Below, piece by piece: positions 8,857 through 17,062 of a stretch of 64,000 nucleotides of DNA. Each line of letters starts with the position of its first letter. Within the stretch, counting starts at the first letter, position 1. The position numbers and the translations under genes were made by a program. Source of the DNA: Planctomycetota bacterium (GTDB taxonomy: Bacteria > Planctomycetota > Planctomycetia > Pirellulales > Pirellulaceae); contig JAPLNL010000112.1 in the NCBI GenBank assembly GCA_026692905.1, forward strand, positions 1 to 64,000, read 5' to 3'. The notes under the pieces were generated by a model, which was not told where the DNA came from, did no database searches, and was given only the letters and a program-made list of their open reading frames with translations.

Positions 8857-8879
8857 TGCTTATTGGATTGTTGATTTAG

Positions 8880-8948
8880 TCGTTTAACAGTCAGCCGCAG
8901 GCGTACTGTCAATTCAACTCAGTAAGCCTGCGGCTGACTGTTAAACGA
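8880..8948. repeat. Long perfect inverted repeat (family E)
   Basis: Two 23-bp arms (8880-8902 and 8926-8948) are perfect reverse complements, with a second inner stem TACTG/CAGTA. It lies between dnaN and the deoxyhypusine-synthase-like gene, both on the minus strand. It could end dnaN transcription, but no T run follows on that strand, so a dispersed palindromic element is equally likely. Confidence 0.85.
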
Positions 8949-8971
8949 AAAGAATTTGGACAAGTATGGTA

Positions 8972-10084
8972 TTACGTGCGAGCCATTGGCATAACAACGT
9001 AGGTGTAGCCGTCGTCGGTCGAAAACATGGCAGGCTCTGCATTGCTTCGGACTTCGATAGCAAAATTCTTTTCCAAATCTAGAGCTTTAAAGAAATCCAA
9101 AACGAATCGATAGTCCATCGTTATTTTGACTTCTTCGCCTGTATACGCGATGGGCATTTCGATACGAGATTGGCCGATGTCGGCAGTTCTTGCTGCTACG
9201 ATGAGGGTGCCGTTGCCGAACACGAACTCAACTCCGCGGCTTTCTGGGTCGGCCACGATGGAAGCTTGTCGAATTGCGGTATGAAACGGACCAACCATTC
9301 CCTCGATGCGAGTTTTCCCCTCCCGACTGGGAATGACCTGTCGCCAATTCGGGTATCTGCCTTCGACGAGTCGGGAGTAGATTGTGCATCGGTTGGTTCG
9401 AATCAAGATGTCATTGCTGCGGGCGGCGAGATGGACCATTTCGTCTTTTTCGCTAATTGAGCGATCCATGAGAGTCAGCGTCTTGGTGGGGACGATTGTC
9501 GACATGCCGGAGTTCTTGAAGCCACCGATTGAAGTTCCCGTTCCGTGCATGCATGCGAGGCGACGACCATCGGTAGCAACCGTGGTAATCTGCTCTCCAT
9601 CCATTTCAAAGAGCACACCGCCGAGCTGGTATCGGGTGCTTTCGTTATCCGTCGCAAAGATAGTTCGTTTAACGAGCTCTTTGAATAGCCTGGCAGGGAG
9701 TTCGAAATAGCTCTCTTCGGCAAACTCCACGACGCTAGGGAACTCGTCTGGATTGGCGCGCGGCAGATGAAACTCGGAGTGGCTACCCGTGAAGTCGAGA
9801 GAATTTTCGGTCGATTCAATCGTCAGCATTTCATCGCTGGCCTCGCGAAGGATGTTTCCAACACGCTGGACATTGAGCAAAGCTCGTCCCGGAGCGAGAA
9901 CTTGGACATTTTCAACCTCCAGACGAATTCCCGCTTCGAGGTCGGTCGCCATGAGAACAACACGTCCTTCGGTCGCGTCGATCTTGATATTGTTGAGGAC
10001 TTCTTTTGGGCTGCGGGTGGGGGCGATTCCTGCGGCGATTTGAAAAGCGCCAAGCAATTTCTCACGGTTACAAATGATTTTCAT
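8972..10084 (-). CDS. dnaN: DNA polymerase III beta subunit (sliding clamp)
   Basis: A 370-residue ring-clamp protein that tethers the replicative polymerase to DNA. It begins MKIICNREKLLGAFQIA and shows the three-domain clamp pattern, including NESTRYQLGGVLFEM, TDGRRLA, EGRYPNWRQVIP and the C-terminal YTYVVMPM. An upstream TTG would add six residues but the family start is MKI, so I choose the ATG at 10084. dnaA is not visible nearby, so this need not mark the replication origin. Downstream is a long palindrome. Confidence 0.95.
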   Translation of the reverse strand: MKIICNREKLLGAFQIAAGIAPTRSPKEVLNNIKIDATEGRVVLMATDLEAGIRLEVENVQVLAPGRALLNVQRVGNILREASDEMLTIESTENSLDFTGSHSEFHLPRANPDEFPSVVEFAEESYFELPARLFKELVKRTIFATDNESTRYQLGGVLFEMDGEQITTVATDGRRLACMHGTGTSIGGFKNSGMSTIVPTKTLTLMDRSISEKDEMVHLAARSNDILIRTNRCTIYSRLVEGRYPNWRQVIPSREGKTRIEGMVGPFHTAIRQASIVADPESRGVEFVFGNGTLIVAARTADIGQSRIEMPIAYTGEEVKITMDYRFVLDFFKALDLEKNFAIEVRSNAEPAMFSTDDGYTYVVMPMART

Positions 10085-10328
10085 ATGGCAAGGCTCGCTC
10101 AATTGACAGTTGGTTCCTGATTTTGTTTTTTGAATCTACAGTTGTATCCTGAATAGCGGAAAAACTGTAGAGGGCAGGTTGAGTGTCGTGGGCGCTACAG
10201 CAACGGCTTTCTATGTTCCGCGTTTGTATTTTGTGGATGGCCAACCGTCTCGCTATTGGAGGATTCTTTCCAAGGGGGCATAATAGCACAGGGGATGTGA
10301 GGGTATTTTCGGCATTCAGGAGGAAAGC

Positions 10329-11531
10329 ATGGACGCAAGATGGCACGAGACCTTTGTGGACTTTGGCGACGATCCGTTGATGCCTTTCCCCATTTCTCCT
10401 TTGACCCGAATCCAATCGGACAAGACGGATGAGTTGCGTGGATTGGTTTCTCGCAATGCCCCGAAACTTCCAGGCGTATATGGGATGCTTGATGCGACAG
10501 GTCGGTTGATTTACGTTGGGAAATCCAAATCGCTGCGAAATCGTCTGCTCAGCTATTTCATGCCCAACAACACCGATGAGAAAGCAGGGCGAATCATCCA
10601 ATCGGCGGAAACGATTGTTTGGGAGAAGCAGCCGAGCGACTTCGGAGCTTTGTTGCGAGAACAAATGCTGATACGTCGCTGGCAGCCCCGGCTTAATGTG
10701 GTCGGAATGCCCAAACGCCAACAACAAGCGTTCATTTGCATTGGACATGCGCCCGCCGAGCACTTTTATTTATGTAAGCACTTTGATCCAGAAGCGAAGT
10801 GTTCTCATGGCCCCTTTTCCGGAATGGGAAATCTGCACCGGGCCGTAGAGACACTGAATCGGTTGTATTTGCTAAGAGATTGCAGCCAAAAGACGCCGAT
10901 GATGTATACCGATCAGATGCAGCTTTTCGATTTGGAGTTGCGAGCCGGGTGTGTGCGTCAGGAAATTGGTACCTGTTTGGCTCCGTGCTTGAGCACATGC
11001 AGTCGCCAACGATATGGCGAACAAGTTGAAAAAGCGATCCATTTTCTCAACGGGTTCTCGGTCGAGGTTCTTGGACTGGTCGAACAGCAGATGAACAAAG
11101 CTGCAGCCAGCCAGCACTTCGAGCATGCAGCCAGGATGCGAGACGATTTCAAAATTTTGAAATGGCTTTCGAATCGACTTGCCAGTTTCAAACGCGCTCG
11201 CGAACAGTACTCGTTTATTTACTCCGTCAAAGGCTGTGACGGTCGCGATATTTGGTATTTGATTCGCAAAGGGGGGATCGAGCACGCGATTGCGATGCCG
11301 AAAAATGCATCCCATTGGCGTTCCGCTCGAACAGCGTTGTCTCGCTGGCACCAGAGCAACGAATCGGTTGGTGCGGGATTTTTGCGATGCGAAGAAACCA
11401 TTGGTTTGGTCGCAACTTGGTTTCAAAAGAATCGCGATGAGCTTCGGGAAACCAAGTCCCTAGCAGAAATCCCTGCTCGTTGGAGCGAAATGCAAATCTC
11501 GATGAATCAACAGCAGCTAACCGTCGGGTAA
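10329..11531 (+). CDS. UvrC-like GIY-YIG protein without the C-terminal nuclease
   Basis: The N-terminus holds a GIY-YIG nuclease module: PGVYGMLDATGRLIYVGKSK then LRNRLLSYF. A cysteine cluster follows (C...GTCLAPCLSTC), then a UVR-type helix pair (KAAASQHFEHAARMRDDF). At 400 residues it stops before the RNase H-like and helix-hairpin-helix domains of full UvrC (about 600 residues). It should therefore make only the GIY-YIG cut, like Cho or other UvrC half-proteins, unless a separate partner supplies the rest. A strong AGGAGG lies 6 bases before the ATG. Confidence 0.8.
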   Translation: MDARWHETFVDFGDDPLMPFPISPLTRIQSDKTDELRGLVSRNAPKLPGVYGMLDATGRLIYVGKSKSLRNRLLSYFMPNNTDEKAGRIIQSAETIVWEKQPSDFGALLREQMLIRRWQPRLNVVGMPKRQQQAFICIGHAPAEHFYLCKHFDPEAKCSHGPFSGMGNLHRAVETLNRLYLLRDCSQKTPMMYTDQMQLFDLELRAGCVRQEIGTCLAPCLSTCSRQRYGEQVEKAIHFLNGFSVEVLGLVEQQMNKAAASQHFEHAARMRDDFKILKWLSNRLASFKRAREQYSFIYSVKGCDGRDIWYLIRKGGIEHAIAMPKNASHWRSARTALSRWHQSNESVGAGFLRCEETIGLVATWFQKNRDELRETKSLAEIPARWSEMQISMNQQQLTVG

Positions 11532-11534
11532 TCA

Positions 11535-12230
11535 CTAGAGATTCTCCAGGAGCGCTCCGAGCTCTTGAATCTCCGTATCGTCGCTAAAATCCCTGGTCAG
11601 TTGCTGGCCCCAATTTCGAAGCTGCAGAGCGTTCGCGGTGTTCTTGGCGTCGGTAAGTGTTTTTAATTTGACTTTCGCGGCGCGAAGGCAGATTTTCCTG
11701 AGATTTTTGTCAAACTCGGTTAAATCGGACGTTGCATCTGAGCTGCCCAACATGTCCGGAATGCAAAAGTACATCTCCTTTAACGCAACCTGCTGAACGA
11801 GAGGCCACAGAAGCTCGGCCTTGGTCGGATTGCGGAAGGACCAAGAGTCCCAGAAATTGACTCCGTCTGCGTTGTTGCACTGCAAAAAATCAATCAAAAT
11901 TTTTGGACCAAATTCTTTTGAAACGGAACCTTGATGTGCGTTTGAGAGATGCCAATCCGTTTGGGAACTGGTCGGTAGATACTGAAGAATGTCCTTGCCA
12001 CTGGGGCTAACTCCGGGTGTCAAAGTGGTTCGTGAGACTCGAACCTTGGTTCCAGGAATTCGCCAGTAGGAAAACTCTCGCTTTTGAAACAATTGTGGAC
12101 AAAATTCTTCGCCACGAATGGCCATACTCGCAACAAAGTAGGGGAGTGCCGTCAGCATCACAAGGCCGCCCACTCCAATGGCAATCAGCCATGCAAGTAC
12201 CGGATATCGAGTCTGTTTCAGTTCTGCCAT
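11535..12230 (-). CDS. Hypothetical single-span membrane protein
   Basis: I do not recognise a family. The protein has 231 residues with one N-terminal membrane helix (VLAWLIAIGVGGLVMLTALP) and a soluble remainder, probably outside the cytoplasm. The C-terminal third is helical and charged. It converges with the UvrC-like gene, with only 3 bases between the two stops. Confidence 0.55.
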   Translation of the reverse strand: MAELKQTRYPVLAWLIAIGVGGLVMLTALPYFVASMAIRGEEFCPQLFQKREFSYWRIPGTKVRVSRTTLTPGVSPSGKDILQYLPTSSQTDWHLSNAHQGSVSKEFGPKILIDFLQCNNADGVNFWDSWSFRNPTKAELLWPLVQQVALKEMYFCIPDMLGSSDATSDLTEFDKNLRKICLRAAKVKLKTLTDAKNTANALQLRNWGQQLTRDFSDDTEIQELGALLENL

Positions 12231-12347
12231 ACTAAGTCGAGTTTACGGATTAGGGAACGATTGTGCTGGTGATGCTTCAAAATTCATTTCCTTTTTCATC
12301 CTTTCAGTATACCCTTGTCAGCCGCGGAATGGGGATACAATGGACCA

Positions 12348-13205
12348 ATGCGAGACAACATTCAAGGATCGAATCGAGCTATGCAGCCCTTTAGACCAAT
12401 GCGATTACCAAGAGTCAAAGAGCGTTTCGGTTTTTCCATTTCGCGTGAACCCATTGCCGGGAGGGCCTGGCTCCAACAGCGTCGACTTTTGGCTCCCTTT
12501 TCAACGCAAGATGTCAGATTGAGCGACGAAAACGCCAAAACAACGGATGCTTTTTCTCTGTCAGAATCTCCTTCACCTGAGGTAAAGTGCCGCATCCTGG
12601 AGGCGATTTTGTTGATTGCGAAAGAGCCGCTTTCCGCTAGAAAGCTGGCTAGTTTGGCTGGATTGGCGGATCCAACAGAGGCCAGGACTTTAGCGCGACA
12701 ACTGAATGAACAGTACGATTCTTGCGGCCATGCTTTCCGAGTTGAAGAAATCGCTGGCGGGATGCAATTTTTGACCCGACCGCAATTCGCTCCTTGGTTG
12801 AGGAGATTGGAACATGTCAAAGGTGAGGAATTGCTCAGCCAAGGAATGCTGGAAGCCCTTTCCATTGTCGCCTACCGACAGCCGCTGCTGCGAGCTGAAA
12901 TTGAGGCAATTAGGGGTGTCAGCTGCGACGAAGTCCTTCGGCAGCTTATGCAAAGGGATCTTGTCAGAATTTGTGGACGGCTCGAGGATTTGGGGCGACC
13001 CTACCTTTACGGTACAACCAGGCGATTTTTACAGCTTTTTGGTCTGCAATCTTTGGATTCGTTGCCAAGAGCACAAAAGATCCGGCTAGCGGAAGCCGAA
13101 ATTGCATCCAGACTTGCGGCAGATCCTAACACAGCGCAAGATATCGTGGGAAAAGCGAACCCAAGAACAGGTTCGCCGGACTCAACTTCGACTGACCACC
13201 ATTGA
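12348..13205 (+). CDS. scpB: Segregation and condensation protein B
   Basis: ScpB binds the kleisin ScpA in the SMC condensin complex and helps chromosome segregation. The winged-helix tandem is clear: LEAILLIAKEPLSARKLASL, then ALSIVAYRQPLLRAEIEAIR, GVSCDEVLRQL, GRPYLYGTTRRFLQLFGL. The 285-residue product has an N-terminal extension of about 75 residues and a short C-terminal tail relative to the core. An upstream TTG at 12315 is possible but has no better signal. scpA is not next to it. Confidence 0.9.
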   Translation: MRDNIQGSNRAMQPFRPMRLPRVKERFGFSISREPIAGRAWLQQRRLLAPFSTQDVRLSDENAKTTDAFSLSESPSPEVKCRILEAILLIAKEPLSARKLASLAGLADPTEARTLARQLNEQYDSCGHAFRVEEIAGGMQFLTRPQFAPWLRRLEHVKGEELLSQGMLEALSIVAYRQPLLRAEIEAIRGVSCDEVLRQLMQRDLVRICGRLEDLGRPYLYGTTRRFLQLFGLQSLDSLPRAQKIRLAEAEIASRLAADPNTAQDIVGKANPRTGSPDSTSTDHH

Positions 13206-13376
13206 CCACTTTGGAACATTGAGTAATCATGCTCGGTTCGAGACCAAAACCTTTCAAATTCTTCCACTCTGCTACCTAGGTAGTGGTCACCGGAAATCCG
13301 ATTGGTACGATAGAACACAGTTTGTTGAATCCCTCCGTCCCTATTTTCGTCTGCTCAAAAAAGTAAGGAGTCCATT

Positions 13377-13829
13377 GTGAAGATGACGCTAGCGACCACC
13401 AAGTTGCGTGGAACACAGAAGTCCGAATTGTTGAATTGGAATTGGTCGTCGATCGAACAGACCGGAACTCCTATCGTTATGGTCGATGAAGACGAATTCG
13501 ATGAAGACGACGATGAGTTCGATGATGACGATGATGAAGACGACGACGACGATGAAGATATCGAAGACGACGAAATCCTCGACGATGATGACGATCTAGA
13601 AGAAGACGATTTGGAAGAGGAGGATGATGATCTGGACGGCGTCAAGGGCAAGAAATCCAAGAAAAAGGGATTGGCCGTTGATGACGAATGGGAAGAAGTC
13701 GGCGAGGATGACGACGAAGAGGATGAGGATGAGGATGAAGATGAGGACGACGACGACTGGGATGACGACGACGATTGGGACGATGACGATGACGATGAAG
13801 ATGACGACGAAGAAGACGAAGACGATTGA
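13377..13829 (+). CDS. Extremely acidic low-complexity protein
   Basis: A 150-residue protein: about 35 ordinary residues, then almost pure Asp/Glu, broken once by a basic patch (KGKKSKKKG) and by Trp-containing DDDDWDDDDDW. AAGGAG sits 6 bases before the GTG start, and a strong terminator follows the stop, so it looks like a real one-gene transcript. Low-complexity DNA (GAT/GAC/GAA/GAG) makes codon evidence weak. The charge suggests binding to basic proteins, DNA-binding proteins or divalent ions; this is inference only. Confidence 0.7.
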   Translation: MKMTLATTKLRGTQKSELLNWNWSSIEQTGTPIVMVDEDEFDEDDDEFDDDDDEDDDDDEDIEDDEILDDDDDLEEDDLEEEDDDLDGVKGKKSKKKGLAVDDEWEEVGEDDDEEDEDEDEDEDDDDWDDDDDWDDDDDDEDDDEEDEDD

Positions 13830-13869
13830 TCTTCTAGCCGTTTAGCCGAATCGTAGCTAAGATAGTCTA

Positions 13870-13898
13870 AAGCCCCGTTGGACCGACGGGGCTTTTTT
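13870..13898 (+). terminator. Rho-independent terminator
   Basis: Arms AGCCCCGT (13871-13878) and ACGGGGCT (13885-13892) around a 6-base loop, followed by TTTTTT. It ends the transcript of the acidic protein. Confidence 0.9.
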
Positions 13899-13936
13899 GT
13901 TTTAACGCAAGATCCATAGAGGCTTGATATCCGTCG

Positions 13937-14827
13937 ATGCCAAACGCAAAGTGTTTTCTAGCAGTCTACGCGTTGGTTTTTTGTCTTGAATTAGGCAGAT
14001 GGATAGGACTATCGCCACGCGGAAAATCTTGGTTGATGAAGTTGCTGATCTTCACAACTGCGACCGGCTTACTGACCCACAGTCTCTACTTGTTGGATCG
14101 GGTTTTTCTTTCGGCGGCGTCGGCACAGTCTTGGCGATTGGCTTTTTCATGGCATGACTGGGGGATTCTGACCGCTTGGGCGTTAGCAATCGCATACGGC
14201 ATCTTGCTTTTGCGACGCAGCGAAAGTTGGATTGGGCTATTTGTTTTGCCGTTGCTCTTGGCCATCATCGGAGCCTCCATTTCGGTCCCAAGTGTACCAT
14301 TAAACCAAGCTTCATCGGCAAGCCTTTGGCGGCTTGTCCATGGAGTCGCAATGACCCTCGGAACGATGCTAGTCACATTGGGTTTCGCCATGGCAATCAT
14401 GTATTTGATCCAAGAGTGGCGATTGAAAGCGAAACGGTTAGGAAAAAGTCTCTTGCGGCTGCCATCGCTTGAATATCTGCAGAGCTTTGGAAGCAAATGT
14501 CTGTTGTGCAGCGCTTCTGCTATCGGTTTTGGTGTCGTCTCCGGAGTTGTGATGAACTTGGTGAAGGATGGGCAAGTAAACTGGACCGATCGAGGAATCG
14601 TCTTTTCTGGTGGACTATTTTTGTGGCTGGTTATCGCATGCATTCTGCAATGGTACTATGCCAAAAGAGGTAGCGGTCACATCACCGCCTGGATGAATAT
14701 CCTCTCCTTTATCGTTGTCGCGATCGCATTGTATTTGGTCGTTAGCGCACCGCATGGCCGAAGCGAAGACAAATCGACTTCGTTTCAATTGCCCAGGTCC
14801 GAGCGAGCCAGCGGGGGTGCTGGGTGA
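13937..14827 (+). CDS. HemX/CcsA-type membrane protein
   Basis: A polytopic protein of 296 residues with about eight hydrophobic helices, of the CcsA/ResC/HemX cytochrome-assembly family. WHDWGILTAWALAIAYGILLL and LVHGVAMTLGTMLVTLGFAM match the family, and His residues at helix ends could bind haem. Its stop overlaps the GTG start of hemA as GTGA. HemX-like proteins next to hemA are known to tune glutamyl-tRNA reductase level in some bacteria; a c-type cytochrome role is the other option. Confidence 0.8.
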   Translation: MPNAKCFLAVYALVFCLELGRWIGLSPRGKSWLMKLLIFTTATGLLTHSLYLLDRVFLSAASAQSWRLAFSWHDWGILTAWALAIAYGILLLRRSESWIGLFVLPLLLAIIGASISVPSVPLNQASSASLWRLVHGVAMTLGTMLVTLGFAMAIMYLIQEWRLKAKRLGKSLLRLPSLEYLQSFGSKCLLCSASAIGFGVVSGVVMNLVKDGQVNWTDRGIVFSGGLFLWLVIACILQWYYAKRGSGHITAWMNILSFIVVAIALYLVVSAPHGRSEDKSTSFQLPRSERASGGAG

Positions 14828-16101
14828 AATTTCGAATGATTGGGTGCAGTCATCACTCGATGCCATTAGCAATTCGGGAGCGACTCTCTTTCACGGATGA
14901 GCAATGCGCTATGGCCCTTGCGGCGTTTCGGGAGAAATTTCCAGATTGCGAATGCGTATTGCTCAATACCTGCAACCGAGTTGAATTGTATGTCGGCAGC
15001 CAGACGGACATTGAGCTCCCGACTACGACCGAGCTGATCGAGTTCGTAACGGGGTTCCACAATGAATCGATCGAAGAGTTTGAATCGCACTTTTTAAAGT
15101 TGGAGGCAAAGCCAGCTATCGATCATTTGTTTTCCGTGGCAAGCAGCATTGACTCAATCGTCTTAGGCGAAACCCAAATTTCTGCACAAGTGCATGAAGC
15201 GTACGAACGCGCCACCAGCGGCGGGTACGCTGGACCGACAATGCATGCTGCGTTTCAGCACGCCAATCAAGTCGCCAAAAGAGTTATCAACGAAACCGAG
15301 ATCCATCGAAGACGCATCAGTGTTCCCAGCGTCGCCGTCAGCGAGATTGCATCTGACTTTTTTGAGCGATTTGACGACAAGCAGATCGTCGTTATCGGCA
15401 GCGGGGAAATGGGAGTCGAAACACTCCAGTACCTTAAAGGTGCTGGAGCTACCAAAATTACCATCGTTAACCGCTCCGAAGACAAGGCCAATGCGGTTGC
15501 TGAAAAGTTTTCTGTGCGAGCAATGCCATGGGAAAAACTGGACTCGTTGCTTGCGGATGCGGATCTCGTCGTCAGTACGACCGGTGCATCGCAACCGATC
15601 ATGACCGAAAGCCGTTATCGAGCCATCGCAACCAATCGCAGCAAGCGGACACTGCTGATCTTAGACCTAGCGGTTCCGCGGGACTTCGAGGCCGCCATCG
15701 GAAAAATGCCTGGAGTATATCTGTATTCCGTAGATGACCTCCAAGCCGTCTGTGATCGCAATCGAACTTTTCGAGAACAGCAGCTGCCCAAAGCGCAGCG
15801 GATCATCGGCGAGGAGTCAGAGCGACTTCTCGGAGATTGGAACCACCGCTCATCGGGAGCCACGATACGCGCATTGCGAGATCAAGCTGATCAGATGAAG
15901 CAGACCGAATTGATTCGACTTTTTAGCAAGCAAGTCATGATCGATTCCACCCCCGAGATGCAAGCCGAAATAGGTGCCGCTTTCGAGCGATTGATCAACA
16001 AGATGTTGCATTCGCCATTGCAATCGATCCGTGAAGTTGCCCAGAGTGAAAATCGCGATACGTTTTTGTCTGTCCTAAGAAAGCTGTTTCAGATTCGCTA
16101 A
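14824..16101 (+). CDS. hemA: Glutamyl-tRNA reductase
   Basis: First committed enzyme of the C5 tetrapyrrole pathway: reduces glutamyl-tRNA to glutamate-1-semialdehyde with NADPH. Seen are HHSMPLAIRERLSF, the catalytic-cysteine motif LLNTCNRVELY, GETQISAQVHEAY, the dinucleotide-binding VIGSGEMGVETL and the C-terminal dimerisation helices. The length of 425 residues is normal. Its GTG start lies inside the stop of the HemX-like gene. Confidence 0.96.
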   Translation: MKFRMIGCSHHSMPLAIRERLSFTDEQCAMALAAFREKFPDCECVLLNTCNRVELYVGSQTDIELPTTTELIEFVTGFHNESIEEFESHFLKLEAKPAIDHLFSVASSIDSIVLGETQISAQVHEAYERATSGGYAGPTMHAAFQHANQVAKRVINETEIHRRRISVPSVAVSEIASDFFERFDDKQIVVIGSGEMGVETLQYLKGAGATKITIVNRSEDKANAVAEKFSVRAMPWEKLDSLLADADLVVSTTGASQPIMTESRYRAIATNRSKRTLLILDLAVPRDFEAAIGKMPGVYLYSVDDLQAVCDRNRTFREQQLPKAQRIIGEESERLLGDWNHRSSGATIRALRDQADQMKQTELIRLFSKQVMIDSTPEMQAEIGAAFERLINKMLHSPLQSIREVAQSENRDTFLSVLRKLFQIR

Positions 16102-16127
16102 GGCGAGCGGCAGGTTGAAAACGACCT

Positions 16128-16151
16128 TAGCACGACGCGCAAGCTAGTGAA
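16128..16151 (-). repeat. Dispersed repeat A, copy 7
   Basis: Exact unit. It is preceded by GCGAGCGGCAGG (16103 onwards), which also pairs with A copy 1 (CCGCCGCTCGC at 48-58), so the GAGCGGC box belongs to the element. A half copy, TTCACTAG, follows at 16163-16170. Confidence 0.9.
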
Positions 16152-16240
16152 ATGAAGGGAAATTCACTAGAGCATTTTTGTTAATCGCGTAGGCAGTTTT
16201 GTGTTGCTGATAGATAATCGCAGTAGCCGCACGCTACCTT

Positions 16241-16279
16241 CGCAGAGCGAAGGGCGACATTGTCGCTCGTCGCTCCGCG
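16241..16279. repeat. Dispersed hairpin repeat B, copy 2
   Basis: Same nested palindrome as 4447-4485 in inverted orientation, with one mismatch in the outer stem. The 302-base gap 16102-16403 holds this and repeat A and nothing else that I can see. Confidence 0.85.
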
Positions 16280-16403
16280 ACGATTGCGTGTACCCAACCG
16301 AGATTTGAGAGCGACAAAGAGACCGGATAAACCAAATGCTGGTTCCAAGCCTATGTCAATTTCCAATATGCTCTAATGTGTTTCGAAAGCCCGTACAACA
16401 AGG

Positions 16404-17030
16404 TCATGACGCATTATTTAATCCGGCTTTTCGCTCCCGCAGACGAGTTGACAAGAAATAGAGAATAGGAACACCGAAAAGAAGTCTTCCGAGTATTGAG
16501 CCCACTTGTCTGGGAAGGACGGCGAGAATTAACGGATTTGAAAAATCGAGGAATAGTAGCTGTGTCAACGCAATCATTCCAGTCACGACATTGTAGAACC
16601 AACATAGAATCGATAGCTGAAAGCCTATCTTCATGCCTCGCCAAAGTGAGACAGCTCCGATCAATCCGCATAGTCCTCTAGCAACAACTGCGAGAGTGGT
16701 AAGAGAAAGGATTGCTAAATCAACAGGGACCTGCATAAGCACAACCCCTCCGAACAGGAGGAGTCCACCCAATAAACCTGCCAGACCATGCAAGAATGTA
16801 AAAACAGCAACGATCCTTCGAATCATCAGATCGCTTTTGCGCGTCGTCGCTGGTGCAGTGCGAGGACCGATTGAACTACTTTCAACGCCATCGTTTTGAC
16901 TCTCACTCGTCGCTAACGATGGGAGTTTGAAGGTTCTTTCTTGCTCGGGAAACGGAGCCTTGCAAAGCACACATCGTTTTGACATGTCGGTTTGCGCGGT
17001 GTATCCGCAACTAGAACACGTTCTCGCCAT
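16404..17030 (-). CDS. Zinc-ribbon multi-span membrane protein
   Basis: No named family. The N-terminus is a four-cysteine zinc ribbon (CSSCGYTAQ...CVLC), followed by a Ser/Thr-rich linker and about four membrane helices. The ribbon is probably cytoplasmic. No neighbour suggests a role; flanked by repeats on one side and a D-threonine-aldolase-like gene on the other. Confidence 0.6.
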   Translation of the reverse strand: MARTCSSCGYTAQTDMSKRCVLCKAPFPEQERTFKLPSLATSESQNDGVESSSIGPRTAPATTRKSDLMIRRIVAVFTFLHGLAGLLGGLLLFGGVVLMQVPVDLAILSLTTLAVVARGLCGLIGAVSLWRGMKIGFQLSILCWFYNVVTGMIALTQLLFLDFSNPLILAVLPRQVGSILGRLLFGVPILYFLSTRLRERKAGLNNAS

Positions 17031-17062
17031 ACAACCGTCTCAACTAGGCAATATTGAAATCG

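Noticed and set aside
8972-10084. Replication origin next to dnaN
   Set aside because: No dnaA gene and no cluster of DnaA boxes was noticed; dnaN is often separate from the origin in this phylum.
13355-13660. Minus-strand poly-serine reading frame
   Set aside because: It is the antisense of the Asp/Glu codons of the acidic gene, with no start signals of its own.
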